Assembly: GCA_015067005.1 (NCBI GenBank)
Contig: SVNH01000005.1
Coordinates: 98,694 to 162,693 of the forward strand
Direction: 5' to 3'
Length of the DNA stretch: 64,000 nucleotides
From: Ruminococcus flavefaciens
GTDB lineage: Bacteria > Bacillota > Clostridia > Oscillospirales > Ruminococcaceae
The notes under the pieces are model-generated. The model saw only the letters and a program-made list of their open reading frames with translations, made no database searches and was not told the DNA's origin. Within the stretch, counting starts at the first letter, position 1. Each line of letters starts with the position of its first letter. Shown here one piece after another: positions 18,301 through 26,601 of this stretch. A program made the translations under genes and the position numbers.

Positions 18301-18566
18301 ATTCAGCCGGTGCGGACTGCTTCGCTTCTGAAGCGGCAACACTAAAGGCATATATGCTTGGCGATGCTAACGGAGATAATAGGATAACGGTCGTAGATGC
18401 GACGAGCGTACTGAAAGAATGTGCGATCCTTGCAGGCGGAAGCGGCAAACGTATTGATGAAGATAAAAGGGATGCGGTTGATTACAACAGAGACGGCAGA
18501 TTAACGGTCGTAGATGCAACTCAGATACTGATGCGCTGTGCTGAACTTGCAAAAAAGGCGGGATAA
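15339..18566 (+). CDS. Secreted C1-family cysteine peptidase with C-terminal dockerin
   Basis: 1075 residues from ATG 15339 (RBS GGAGG, 6-base spacing). A signal peptide (~1-31) precedes a papain-type domain with oxyanion Gln98 and nucleophile Cys104 (GLCWAMSSAA), His275 (NHSVIIIGWDDD) and Asn305 (KNSWGT), so the catalytic set is complete. A lectin-like beta domain usual in bacterial C1 peptidases follows (~345-500), then a chitobiase-C-like segment (~590-650) and long beta-rich repeats. The C-terminus is a type I dockerin with two calcium loops (GDANGDNRITVVDA and DYNRDGRLTVVDA). It should be exported and docked to a scaffoldin, acting on extracellular protein or maturing cellulosome parts. 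The following ComEA-like gene is 3 bases away. Confidence 0.9.
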   Translation: MKGMIKRNISLLTAAITAVLPCTRNIGEVGAELSVRPSVGLISGDNLVIRGSASEKYLVSEPDSALPAVKESAEDKTADLPSVFSLADKGKITSVKDQGGYGLCWAMSSAACVEADVIDFVPDIDISEMHTGCFANYDPDDPQGIYSNIAKGENGYDDYPSELLDAGGSFIEVVNLWSKWRGPVAEDRLPYGETSDMSNKRVRERLMNEADYHLSSAFIFDFDKERSDSDEVNRRIKQILLSGKPVEAGYYQNSKYIDRTHMAVYSQRSSRLANHSVIIIGWDDDVPASWFKDTPQGNGAWLIKNSWGTDSANDGYYWLSYYDTSLCDLAYYTVSDKDDHQYNLRYNTYYPDQKLSADDSDDENSPVYAANVFEASETMMIEAVSTYFAVPDTYYEVTLYTDLTDRTDPVSGTASALKSGKCDLTGCLTIDLDDAVCVSDGETFSVVVKYYNDNDKYCAPVEGCLFADDKETGERSTILSNYKFDIFRDKMDAGVSYVSSDLKEWTDTLELAEVYDDDTKEAIYNIIVDSIYEGLLPEDTALMKNADNMKANFREIFDSSDIGIAVGNFPIGVLGSDVGKVSFSQMSGQVSPDVKIELKSNNGEQVYYSVNDGGFRPYTAPIAVTEKMCIKATSDNVHYYEHEYYPAVTQMSSLMYTDTEKSSISGVLKNVHKSAKRTDNGDYLIELSPYAESTVIYAYTGAEIEENQYSISRNAKSQEIPVGYDGIDLPVVLKDENGHNSGISIHIIRRPVSFDTEKETVTVPEGCKLSIGEKEFSSGDSVSEYAGMTLKASIDGESYEVRVPERAKTPGMEIDYRNEYAGSFSEEQAKRIEIVCGDKEEYSDKDYVSAYGRMVRNDKGELSMLVIPSETFSIREKSSDEAFASEAVTVSIPARPSAPEKLPKMVYERSSGMPSFGGDKPIEAGRIVTSVPVDCADDGRELGITDEQLSCRLLAEYVLSEESDGKVQTVSWLGVPSPEVGVVSAARYSAGADCFASEAATLKAYMLGDANGDNRITVVDATSVLKECAILAGGSGKRIDEDKRDAVDYNRDGRLTVVDATQILMRCAELAKKAG

Positions 18567-18569
18567 GCA

Positions 18570-19355
18570 ATGCACAGATCAGATATTAAAGCTGTTGTAG
18601 GAGCTGTTCTGGCGATATTGGCAGCACTGGCGGCAGTGATAATTAATTCGGGCACAGATAAAGACGATACGAGCACTAAGTTCAGAGAACTCAGCAGCGC
18701 AAATTCTGGAGAGGTCACAGAAACACACAATACCGTCAGCCGGACAACGGAGCGCACTTCTGCTGAAAAGGCGAAACGTACTACTGCCGCCGCAAGTACA
18801 ACAGTTCATGCTACGGATAAGGCAGATGAGAAAACGACCGAACTGCATATCGACATTAATTCAGCCAGCGCAGACGAATTATGTAAGCTTGACGGCATAG
18901 GTCAGGCTAAAGCAGAGGCGATCGTGTCGTACCGTGAAGCTCACGGGCGATTCAATAATATTGAGGAAATAATGCTGGTCAATGGTATAGGAGAGGAGAT
19001 ATTTTCACGAATAGCTGGAAATATATATGTAACTGATCCGGTATACACCGAGCCGCAGACTACGGAGACATCAGAAGCTGAAACAACAGTGACAGCAGCC
19101 GAAAGCAGCTCTGAGACAGCTGCTGAGACCACGCACACGCTTACACTTGAAGAGGCAGCACCGATCAACATAAATACGGCTGATACTGCCGAACTTACGC
19201 TGCTTCCGCACGTTGATGCAGAGATCGCGGAGAAGATAATTGAACTGCGCGAAAAGATAGGCGGATACAAAAACAGCTATGAATTACTGTATATTGACGA
19301 ACTTACCCAAAAACAGGTTGCGGAGATTGTCAAATTTGTAACAGTTGGGCAATAG
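18570..19355 (+). CDS. Membrane-anchored ComEA-like protein with two helix-hairpin-helix units
   Basis: 261 residues: one N-terminal membrane segment (~8-28) and a Thr/Glu-rich linker. A first HhH unit (INSASADELCKLDGIG...EEIMLVNGIGEE, ~92-150) is followed by a second Thr/Glu-rich linker and a divergent second HhH unit (ININTADTAELTLLPHVDAEIA, ~208-258). ComEA proteins bind incoming double-stranded DNA outside the membrane; a single HhH2 unit is usual, so the doubling is unusual. It is probably co-transcribed with the C1 peptidase. The DNA channel gene comEC is 28 kb away in the window. DNA binding is plausible but not certain. Confidence 0.85.
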   Translation: MHRSDIKAVVGAVLAILAALAAVIINSGTDKDDTSTKFRELSSANSGEVTETHNTVSRTTERTSAEKAKRTTAAASTTVHATDKADEKTTELHIDINSASADELCKLDGIGQAKAEAIVSYREAHGRFNNIEEIMLVNGIGEEIFSRIAGNIYVTDPVYTEPQTTETSEAETTVTAAESSSETAAETTHTLTLEEAAPININTADTAELTLLPHVDAEIAEKIIELREKIGGYKNSYELLYIDELTQKQVAEIVKFVTVGQ

Positions 19356-19517
19356 GCATAAAAGAACGGTGCTGAATTTGTGAAATAAGAGTGAAAGTGC
19401 TTGTTACCGATTTGTAACATTTTGGTTTTACAGTTTTATATTGTGTGATTATTACCGATAAAATACTGTTGAAAGTATACAAGACGCACAAAAAATATTA
19501 AAGAACGATATAAATCA

Positions 19518-19546
19518 TTGACTTTGAACCGAAAATGCTGTATATT
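19518..19546 (+). promoter_or_regulatory. Promoter of the sugar ABC transporter operon
   Basis: TTGACT, a 17-base spacer and TATATT. Start of transcription would be near 19553, about 240 bases before the binding-protein gene, leaving a long leader. Confidence 0.7.
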
Positions 19547-19552
19547 TGAAGT

Positions 19553-19790
19553 ACAAAAGCGGTCAATATATTTGCAGATAATTCTGCTTGTATGACTGCC
19601 GGATATTACACAGACTTTATAGTCTTGGTAATAGCTGACCTTGAAGGTCGGCAAGCGGCTTTGACCGGCTCGGCTATGCAGAAGTGAGTACATTCATTAT
19701 GCGGGGGGATGCCGGCGGAAACCGTAAATTTTATCCATTCATATTATGCTTCCAGTGGAGCGTAATATACATATTTAAGGAGGAAAATAC
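19553..19790 (+). ncRNA. Long structured 5' leader of the sugar-binding protein mRNA (unassigned RNA)
   Basis: Consecutive stems can be drawn by eye. These are GCGGTCA/TGACTGC (19559-19599, enclosing GCAGA/TCTGC), TATTAC/GTAATA enclosing AGAC/GTCT (19604-19633), GCTGACC/GGTCGGC (19634-19652), and CCGGC/GCCGG (19665-19715) enclosing a GC-rich loop. The segment is clearly more GC-rich than its flanks and has no good ORF. It does not match a riboswitch class I know. It ends before a strong RBS (AAGGAGG). Confidence 0.5.
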
Positions 19791-19792
19791 CA

Positions 19793-21271
19793 ATGAACAC
19801 ACTTAAGAGAACATTAGCATTAGTTGCTACTCTCGCTATGTCTGCAACAGCTTTCGTAAGCTGTGGTAGCGACGATTCATCATCAAGCAAGAAGGCTTCT
19901 ACAACAGCTGCTTCAACAGAGGCTGGCTCAGATGCTTCTCAGGCTTCAACAGCTGCTGACGCTTCAGCTGCTTCAACAAAGGCTGCTGATAAACCTTCAA
20001 AGGGCAATTCAACAACTCTTGGCGAAGTTAAGCTTGGCAAGGGCGGTTCTGAATTCTCAATCGCTGCTTGGAACGAAGATGACGTTCCTTTCCTTATCGA
20101 CCTCTGGGCTCAGAACGGCGGCGACAAGGGCAAGGTTAAGTTCACTTCATTCGGCGTAGGCGGTGGAGATGCTTCTGAAAAGTATGACGCTCTCTTCCAG
20201 TCTGGTAAGGATCTCGACGTTTACTTCTGCGAAGCTGACTGGGCTCTCAAGTACATCAACGATGATACTAAGACAGCTGCTCTCGAAGACCTCGGCTTCT
20301 CAGAAGACAACTTCTCAGACGTTTACTCATACACAACTGAAATCGGTAGAGCTACTGAGGGCGCTAACAAGGGTAAGATGGTTGGTGCTTCATGGCAGGC
20401 AGCTGCAGGTGGATTCGCTTACAGAACAGACCTCGCTGAGCAGTACCTCGGCGTTAAGACACCTGAGGAAATGCAGAAGAAGATCAACAACTGGGATAAC
20501 TTCGTAGCTGCTGCAACAGAAGTTGCTACAAAGACAGACGGTAAGGTTGCTCTTGCTGACTCACTCGGTGGTATGTGGCAGGTATTCGCTGCTAACAGAA
20601 AGACTCCTTGGGTTGCTAACGGCAGAGTTGCATTTGACCAGGAGTGCGAGACATTCGCTAAGTATGCTAAGACTCTTTGGGACAACGGTGGTGTAACAAA
20701 GAACGGTCAGTGGACAGATTCTTGGATCCCTGCTGGTAAGGACGGTTCAGCAATGGGCTACTTCGTATCAACATGGGGCTTCGGTGAGAAGGCATTCTTC
20801 GGTCAGGCTTCATCTGAGTCATACGGTAAGTGGGCAGTTGTTCAGGGTCCTTCAGCTTACTTCTGGGGCGGTACATGGATCGTTGTTAACCCGAAGACAG
20901 ATAACGCTGAGGAAGCACAGCAGTTCATCTACACAGCTACTGTAAATCCTGAGACAATGAGAAAGCTCGCTCTCGACAAGCCTGAGTACGTAAACAACCG
21001 TACAGTAATGCAGACAATCGTTGACAACAACGAGTGCCCGAACGAGTGGGTAACAAAGGATCTTAACGGTCAGAACTACTTCGCAGAGCTCCACGAGAAT
21101 GCTAAGTCAATCGACCTTAAGGGACTTATCACACCTTACGATGCTACAATCAAGACAAACTTCATCAATGCTGTTCAGAAGGAATACTGCGAGGGCGGTG
21201 CTTCTTACGAGGATACAATCTCTAAGGCACTTTCAGATGTACTCACAGCTATCCCTGATCTTGCAAAGTAA
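19793..21271 (+). CDS. Extracellular sugar ABC transporter substrate-binding lipoprotein
   Basis: 492 residues with a lipobox (FVSCGSDD), then a low-complexity Ser/Thr/Ala/Lys linker (~25-78), then a family 1-type solute-binding domain (FSIAAWNEDDVPFLIDLW...; later GKWAVVQGPSAYFWGGTW). It would capture an oligosaccharide at the surface and pass it to the two permeases downstream. Codon choice is strongly restricted (GCT, TTC, AAG, GGC) compared with neighbours, which suggests high expression. The substrate cannot be read from sequence, and no hydrolase or regulator gene is adjacent. Confidence 0.9.
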   Translation: MNTLKRTLALVATLAMSATAFVSCGSDDSSSSKKASTTAASTEAGSDASQASTAADASAASTKAADKPSKGNSTTLGEVKLGKGGSEFSIAAWNEDDVPFLIDLWAQNGGDKGKVKFTSFGVGGGDASEKYDALFQSGKDLDVYFCEADWALKYINDDTKTAALEDLGFSEDNFSDVYSYTTEIGRATEGANKGKMVGASWQAAAGGFAYRTDLAEQYLGVKTPEEMQKKINNWDNFVAAATEVATKTDGKVALADSLGGMWQVFAANRKTPWVANGRVAFDQECETFAKYAKTLWDNGGVTKNGQWTDSWIPAGKDGSAMGYFVSTWGFGEKAFFGQASSESYGKWAVVQGPSAYFWGGTWIVVNPKTDNAEEAQQFIYTATVNPETMRKLALDKPEYVNNRTVMQTIVDNNECPNEWVTKDLNGQNYFAELHENAKSIDLKGLITPYDATIKTNFINAVQKEYCEGGASYEDTISKALSDVLTAIPDLAK

Positions 21272-21297
21272 TCGAAGCTAAAATTTAAGCTAATTTA

Positions 21298-21337
21298 AAT
21301 AGTTGCCTATGGGACTTTGTCCTGTGGGCAGCTATTT
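21298..21337 (+). terminator. Intercistronic hairpin, partial terminator or mRNA stabiliser
   Basis: AATAGTTGCC ... GGGCAGCTATT pair over ~10 bp with an inner GGAC/GTCC stem. Only a short U-run follows at some distance. Such hairpins after binding-protein genes commonly keep its mRNA more abundant than permease mRNA. Confidence 0.6.
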
Positions 21338-21376
21338 ATAATCTTTTTACTTATCTTATACGAGAGGGTGTGTGCT

Positions 21377-22498
21377 ATGGCATCAGCTGCCCAGAAGCGA
21401 ATTAAATCGATCAGCTATGCTAAATATGGCTATATGTTCATATTGCCATTTTTTCTTGTTTATTTCTTTTTCCAATTATGGCCTTTGATTAATACTTTTA
21501 TTGTTGCTTTCCAGGGTAACGGTTCCGAAACAGGTGAAGCCGTTGGCCTTGATAACTTTAAGCATCTTCTTCAGAAGGTTTCATTAACACAGGAAGAGAA
21601 CCGTAAGGTTCTCGGTATCATCCCTGCTGATGATGACGAAATAGCAGCTCTTACTGCTAAGAAAATGCAGGGTACTATCCACGACGACTTCGTTACAGCG
21701 TTCAAGAATACTCTTATTCTGTGGTTCGGTAACTTTATTCCACAGATCCTTCTTTCACTTTCTCTTGCTGTTTGGTTCACTGACGCTAAGCTGAAGATCC
21801 CGGGAAAGGGCTTCTTCAAGGTTGTTATGTATATGCCTAATATCATTACAGCCGCTTCAGTCGCCGTATTGTTCATGTCTCTGTGTTCAGAGAGTAAATA
21901 CGGTGCTGTAAACCAGCTGCTACACAGTATGGGAATCGTTAAGGAACTGGAAGGTCCAGACCGAGACGTTGTAAAATTTGTATCCGGTATATGGCCGGCA
22001 CGATGCGTTATTATGTTTATCCAGACATGGATGTGGTTCGGTAATACTATGATCATGCTTATGTCTGGTATTATGGGTATCAACCCATCACTGTTTGAAG
22101 CTGCAAGTATCGATGGTGCAAGCAGCGGACAGGTCTTCAGAAAGATCACTCTTCCTCTGCTGAGCCCGATCATGGTTTATACACTCGTTACATCTATGAT
22201 CGGTGGTCTCCAGATGTTCGATATTCCGTTCCTCTATCATGATGGTACAGTTGTCAACAAGGATGTATCAACAGTTGCTGTATTCATTTACAGACATTTC
22301 CACACTGGTCAGAAGTATCAGAACTATGGTTATTCTGGTGCTGCTTCAGTTCTCTTGTTTATTGTAACTCTTGCTCTTGGATCTATTACATTCTATATGA
22401 ATAGAGACGTTGATGCTATCGCTAAGAAGAAACAGCGCAAAGAGCTCCAGAAACAGATGAAACTGCAGAATAAACAGTTTGGAGGTCTGAGCTTATGA
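21377..22498 (+). CDS. Sugar ABC transporter permease (MalF/MsmF type)
   Basis: 373 residues from ATG 21377, which has RBS GAGAGGG; the track's TTG start at 21317 lies inside the upstream hairpin. About six to seven membrane helices, with a longer soluble loop between the first two (~residues 55-105). The cytoplasmic EAA loop reads EAASIDGASSGQVFRKITLP, the docking site for an MsmK-type ATPase. It overlaps the second permease gene by 4 bases. Confidence 0.9.
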   Translation: MASAAQKRIKSISYAKYGYMFILPFFLVYFFFQLWPLINTFIVAFQGNGSETGEAVGLDNFKHLLQKVSLTQEENRKVLGIIPADDDEIAALTAKKMQGTIHDDFVTAFKNTLILWFGNFIPQILLSLSLAVWFTDAKLKIPGKGFFKVVMYMPNIITAASVAVLFMSLCSESKYGAVNQLLHSMGIVKELEGPDRDVVKFVSGIWPARCVIMFIQTWMWFGNTMIMLMSGIMGINPSLFEAASIDGASSGQVFRKITLPLLSPIMVYTLVTSMIGGLQMFDIPFLYHDGTVVNKDVSTVAVFIYRHFHTGQKYQNYGYSGAASVLLFIVTLALGSITFYMNRDVDAIAKKKQRKELQKQMKLQNKQFGGLSL

Positions 22499-23385
22499 GT
22501 AGTATGAAGTCTGTTTACGGACAGCCAAAAGATAATTATATGTTCAAGATCAGATTAAAGTCAACTATTCTCTTTATCTGGTGCGTTATTCTTACAATTA
22601 TCTGTTTGCTTCCTATCTATATTCTTGTTATCAACGCAACTCGTCTTGATACTGATATTGCCGGCGGTCTTACAGTAATTCCTGGCAAGGCTCTTGGTAA
22701 GAATATCAAGACAATGCGTGAAGACTTTGGTAATCTGTTCAAGCCTCTTATAGGTTACAGAAACAGTGCCATCATCACAGTATCAGCTACGTTCCTTACC
22801 GTATTCTTCTCAGCTTTGACTGCTTACGGTATCCACGTATATGATTTCAAACTTAAGGAAACATCTTACATGATCATTCTCTTTATCATGATGGTTCCTA
22901 CTCAGGTTACTGCTACCGGATTCCTTAACTTTATGGCTAAGATCGGTCTTACCGATACATACTGGCCGCTTATTCTTCCGGCAGTTGCAGCGCCTGCGGT
23001 CGTCTTCTTCATGCGATCCTACATGAAGTCATCGTTCCCGCTCGACATCGTTGAGGCTGCACGTATCGACGGCTCAGGTGAGTTCAGAACTTTCCTGACA
23101 ATTGCTATTCCAATGATGAAGCCGGCTATCGCTGTTCAGGCGATCTTCGCTTTCGTTGCTAACTGGAATAACTTCTATACACCTTCAATGATCCTCCTTA
23201 GCGGTGATCCCGATCAGAAGACACTTCCTATGATGATCTCTGCAATTCAGGCATCCGATAAGACAGGCGACCTCGGTGTTGTTTACACTTGTATCGCACT
23301 TAGTATCGTTCCGATCATTATCGCATATGTTCTCCTTTCAAGATTCATCATTGCCGGTGTTGCACTCGGTGGTGTAAAGGAATAA
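22495..23385 (+). CDS. Sugar ABC transporter permease (MalG/MsmG type)
   Basis: 296 residues, six predicted membrane helices, EAA loop EAARIDGSGEFRTFLTIAIP. It forms the heterodimeric channel with the preceding permease. No ATPase gene follows, as is common for CUT1 importers that share one MsmK-like ATPase encoded elsewhere. The operon ends at the terminator 14 bases downstream. Confidence 0.9.
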   Translation: MSSMKSVYGQPKDNYMFKIRLKSTILFIWCVILTIICLLPIYILVINATRLDTDIAGGLTVIPGKALGKNIKTMREDFGNLFKPLIGYRNSAIITVSATFLTVFFSALTAYGIHVYDFKLKETSYMIILFIMMVPTQVTATGFLNFMAKIGLTDTYWPLILPAVAAPAVVFFMRSYMKSSFPLDIVEAARIDGSGEFRTFLTIAIPMMKPAIAVQAIFAFVANWNNFYTPSMILLSGDPDQKTLPMMISAIQASDKTGDLGVVYTCIALSIVPIIIAYVLLSRFIIAGVALGGVKE

Positions 23386-23398
23386 TAATATCAAAATC

Positions 23399-23427
23399 AA
23401 CAGCACACTTCGGTGTGCTGTTTTTTT
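23399..23427 (+). terminator. Rho-independent terminator
   Basis: AACAGCACAC(TTCG)GTGTGCTGTT followed by a U-run: a textbook UUCG-capped terminator closing the sugar transporter operon. Confidence 0.95.
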
Positions 23428-23490
23428 GTTTATATGATGTGTAATATTACTGCTTGTACGTGAATAAGATTAAGTGAAGGGAGTGTTAAA

Positions 23491-24408
23491 ATGAAAAAAC
23501 GTACAAGCTTTGATGTTATAACTGCGTATCTGCCGGAGCGTATCAGAAGAATTATGAGATACGTGAAGAGTGAGGAGCTGAGTTCGATCTCGGAGATCAG
23601 ACTTCGCTCTGAAAGACCTGTCAGTTTTGTGTACCCGACTGAATGCAGATTCTTAACTTCTGATGGTCAGTTGACACTAAATTATAATAACGATAACTGC
23701 ATTTCCGCTTCATATCAGGAGATTTTCGCAACTGTCGAATCATTGTGCAAATACTCAGTACATAGCTGCGCAAGAGAGTTGAGCGAGGGCTATTTTACCA
23801 TTGAGAGCGGCGTCCGGGTCGGGGTTGCCGGATACGTTTCAAGTGAGGGGATAATCCGTGAAGTTTCAGGACTTAATTTCAGGGTAGCCCGCGAGGTCAA
23901 GGGCTGTTCGGAGAAGATTTTCAATACCTGCGGCAGCAATTCGAGCGTGTTGATATGCGGCGAAGTCAATTCCGGCAAAACAACTATGCTTCGTGATTTT
24001 TGCCGGCTTAACGGCAATGTCTGCAAGACTGTCCTCGTTGATGAGCGCAACGAGGTATCAGCGACTGTTCATGGCATACCTGAGAATGAGGTAGGGTGTA
24101 TGACAGATGTGCTTGTCGGGTATAAACGTTCTGAAGGGATAACCTCGGCTCTGAGAACTCTCTCTCCTGACATTATTATTTGCGACGAGATCTCAACACA
24201 AGCAGATGTCTCAGCAATTCTCTCAGCTCACGGAAGCGGAGTAAGACTTTGTGCGACAATGCACGCCGGCAGCTACGCTGACCTCATGAGAAGAGAAGTC
24301 GGAAGAGAGCTTGTTGCGTCCGGAGTTTTTACTCATGCGGTATTTCTGTACGGAAGCGAAAGACCTTCAGCGGTGCGCGGGATAAGGAGTCTCAGAAATG
24401 CTTCTTAG
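23491..24408 (+). CDS. spoIIIAA: Stage III sporulation protein AA, ATPase
   Basis: 305 residues, a secretion-type AAA ATPase: Walker A GEVNSGKTTML (~residue 153), Walker B DIIICDEIS. SpoIIIAA powers the mother-cell-to-forespore channel (feeding tube) from the mother-cell cytoplasm. It is the first gene of a complete eight-gene operon and overlaps spoIIIAB by 11 bases. RBS AGGGAG is good. No convincing sigma-E promoter could be picked by eye in the short upstream gap. Confidence 0.93.
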   Translation: MKKRTSFDVITAYLPERIRRIMRYVKSEELSSISEIRLRSERPVSFVYPTECRFLTSDGQLTLNYNNDNCISASYQEIFATVESLCKYSVHSCARELSEGYFTIESGVRVGVAGYVSSEGIIREVSGLNFRVAREVKGCSEKIFNTCGSNSSVLICGEVNSGKTTMLRDFCRLNGNVCKTVLVDERNEVSATVHGIPENEVGCMTDVLVGYKRSEGITSALRTLSPDIIICDEISTQADVSAILSAHGSGVRLCATMHAGSYADLMRREVGRELVASGVFTHAVFLYGSERPSAVRGIRSLRNAS

Positions 24409-24901
24409 ACTTACAGCTGCATTGATGTTCGTATCTGCCGGCGGAATGACCGGTATACATTTTTCGTACAAGCTCAAGCTAAAGCGTGAGGTATGCCGTG
24501 AAATTGAATATCTTCTGAGGTGCTGCGAGATCTACATCCGGTGCAACGCGATGAATGTTTATGAGATCTCCGGACATCTTCGCCGGGATCCTGAGCTTAC
24601 ACATCTTGAGTTTCTTAGCAGGCTGCCTGAGGAATTTTCTGAAGGAATTAACTTTCACGAAGAGTGGCGCAGAGCGTTAGCTTCTCAGGAAATGCCGGAG
24701 GAGGAGAGACAGATCCTTGCTGAATTCGGCGATATACTGGGTACAAGTGACATATCTGGACAGCTTTCAGCAATAGGATCGCTTACTGAGCGTATACGGC
24801 AGCTTGAAGCACAGAGAAGAGAGATATGTCTTAAAAAAAGCAGAATGTATCGCAGCATAGGCGTATTGTTTGGCGTTATGGTTGGAATTCTCGTGATATA
24901 A
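24398..24901 (+). CDS. spoIIIAB: Stage III sporulation protein AB
   Basis: 167 residues: N-terminal hydrophobic segment, a soluble helical middle with FGDILGTSDISGQLSAI (conserved in the family) and a C-terminal membrane segment. The overall layout resembles GspF-like platform proteins. It belongs to the engulfment-stage channel complex. Overlaps spoIIIAA. Confidence 0.9.
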   Translation: MLLRLTAALMFVSAGGMTGIHFSYKLKLKREVCREIEYLLRCCEIYIRCNAMNVYEISGHLRRDPELTHLEFLSRLPEEFSEGINFHEEWRRALASQEMPEEERQILAEFGDILGTSDISGQLSAIGSLTERIRQLEAQRREICLKKSRMYRSIGVLFGVMVGILVI

Positions 24902-24912
24902 CGGAGGTAGAA

Positions 24913-25110
24913 ATGGACATTGATCTTATTTTTAAAATTGCCGGCACAGGAATAATAGTTGCGGTGCTGAATCTTGTACTTAAACGTGCTGAGCGTGAAG
25001 AGCAGGCTATGATGACAACTCTTGCCGGACTTATAGTAGTTCTTGTCGTTATAGTTCAGGAGATAGGCTCACTTTTCGAGACAGTCAAAACGGTGTTCGG
25101 ATTATGGTAG
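24913..25110 (+). CDS. spoIIIAC: Stage III sporulation protein AC
   Basis: 65 residues with two membrane helices; MDIDLIFKIAGTGIIVAVLN is characteristic. Very small but conserved part of the SpoIIIA channel. RBS GGAGGT. Overlaps spoIIIAD by 7 bases. Confidence 0.92.
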   Translation: MDIDLIFKIAGTGIIVAVLNLVLKRAEREEQAMMTTLAGLIVVLVVIVQEIGSLFETVKTVFGLW

Positions 25111-25499
25111 AAAACAGCTTTTCAGTGGCTATGTTCTGCATATGCGGAACTTCAATGGCTGTACTTCTGCGGCAATACAGCCGTGAACAGGCAATGCTTG
25201 CTGCACTTGCAGCCTGTATAGTCGTACTTGGCGGATTTATAGCGTTTGCAGAGCCGATAATGACGGAGATAAGGGATATTTTCGAGCAGGCTGGCATCTC
25301 TGAGAGCTACGTCTCACTTATATTCAAAGCGGCTGCTATATGCTTTATAACGCAGATCACAAGTGAGATATGCAGAGACAGCGGTGAGTCGGCAATAGCG
25401 TCCGCGGCTGAGCTCTGGGGGCGTGGGGCGTTGACTTTTATGAGCCTTCCAGTGATAAGAGTGCTTCTTGATATGATCAACAACATGATACAGGTATAG
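25104..25499 (+). CDS. spoIIIAD: Stage III sporulation protein AD
   Basis: 131 residues, three to four membrane helices, with SYVSLIFKAAAICFITQIT and RDSGESAIASAAELWGR matching the family. Starts inside the end of spoIIIAC, so coupled translation is expected. Confidence 0.92.
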   Translation: MVENSFSVAMFCICGTSMAVLLRQYSREQAMLAALAACIVVLGGFIAFAEPIMTEIRDIFEQAGISESYVSLIFKAAAICFITQITSEICRDSGESAIASAAELWGRGALTFMSLPVIRVLLDMINNMIQV

Positions 25500-25503
25500 G
25501 AAT

Positions 25504-26589
25504 ATGAAGAAAATAATTGCGGCGGCAGTATTTGTAGTAATGCTGTTTATATGCGTTCCGGTCAATGCAGCAGCTGACTATACTGAGGAAGAGGCTGAGA
25601 TCAGCGGGCAGATCAATGACATCCTCAGCGACTATGACATAAATTACGATTACGGTGATATAAGCGAAATGAGTTTCAGCGACATTATCGGTGAGATACA
25701 CGGCGTAATGTCAGCGAAAGCTTCTGCACCGCTGAAAATGCTTGTAACTATCATCATTCTTGCAGTGTTTACATCTGTTATGCGAAGTGCAGGCGATACT
25801 TTTACGGAAGGAAATAAGGGTTCCGGAGTTTATGACATGATATGTGTGATAGCAGCGGTCACAGCTATTACGCCGCAGCTTATGACTGTATATTCGGATT
25901 CTATGGATTCTATCCGTATGATAAGCGGATTCATAGCAATATTTGTTCCGCTTTACGCAGGAATAGTCATGGCATCCGGCGGAATAGTGTCCGGAAGTGT
26001 TTATAATGCGGCAGTTCTTGGGGCATCTGAGGTCATAGTGGGACTTTCGGGCAGCTATCTCATGCCGGTACTTACAATGACAGCAGTGCTTGCAGTAACA
26101 GGGAGTGTATTCCCTAATAAGTCAGTAGATTCGCTTATCGGGATAGTGAAAAAGCTGATAACATGGTGCATAACCATTATAATGTCACTATTCTGCGGAT
26201 TCGTAACACTAAAAACCACAATTGCCGGAAAGGCTGACGGTGCTGCGACAAAGACTACCAAATTTGTTATCTCAGGCTCAGTGCCGATAGTCGGCGGTGC
26301 GGTTTCGGACGCATATTCAACGGTGCGTGGAAGCTTTGAGGTCATTGGAACTACCGTAGGTACAGCAGGTACCATAGCCATACTTCTGATAATGCTTGCA
26401 CCAACGGCGGAAATACTGTTATTCCGAGCGGTAATGAAGATAGGTACGGCAGTTTCGGAGATGTTTTCTGCCGCGCCGCTTACAAAACTGCTTACAGGTA
26501 TAGACAGCGGACTTGCTATCGCTCAGAGCGTACTTGTCAGCTATGCGGTGATGTTTATAATATGCACTGCGATACTTATGCAGAATTAG
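25504..26589 (+). CDS. spoIIIAE: Stage III sporulation protein AE
   Basis: 361 residues with a cleavable-looking signal sequence (~1-23) and many membrane segments in the C-terminal two thirds. LGASEVIVGLSGSYLMPVLTM and GKADGAATKTTKFVISGSVPIVGGAVSDA are typical. It is the large membrane subunit of the channel. Position and length fit. Confidence 0.93.
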   Translation: MKKIIAAAVFVVMLFICVPVNAAADYTEEEAEISGQINDILSDYDINYDYGDISEMSFSDIIGEIHGVMSAKASAPLKMLVTIIILAVFTSVMRSAGDTFTEGNKGSGVYDMICVIAAVTAITPQLMTVYSDSMDSIRMISGFIAIFVPLYAGIVMASGGIVSGSVYNAAVLGASEVIVGLSGSYLMPVLTMTAVLAVTGSVFPNKSVDSLIGIVKKLITWCITIIMSLFCGFVTLKTTIAGKADGAATKTTKFVISGSVPIVGGAVSDAYSTVRGSFEVIGTTVGTAGTIAILLIMLAPTAEILLFRAVMKIGTAVSEMFSAAPLTKLLTGIDSGLAIAQSVLVSYAVMFIICTAILMQN

Positions 26590-26601
26590 GGAGAGCGCGG
26601 T

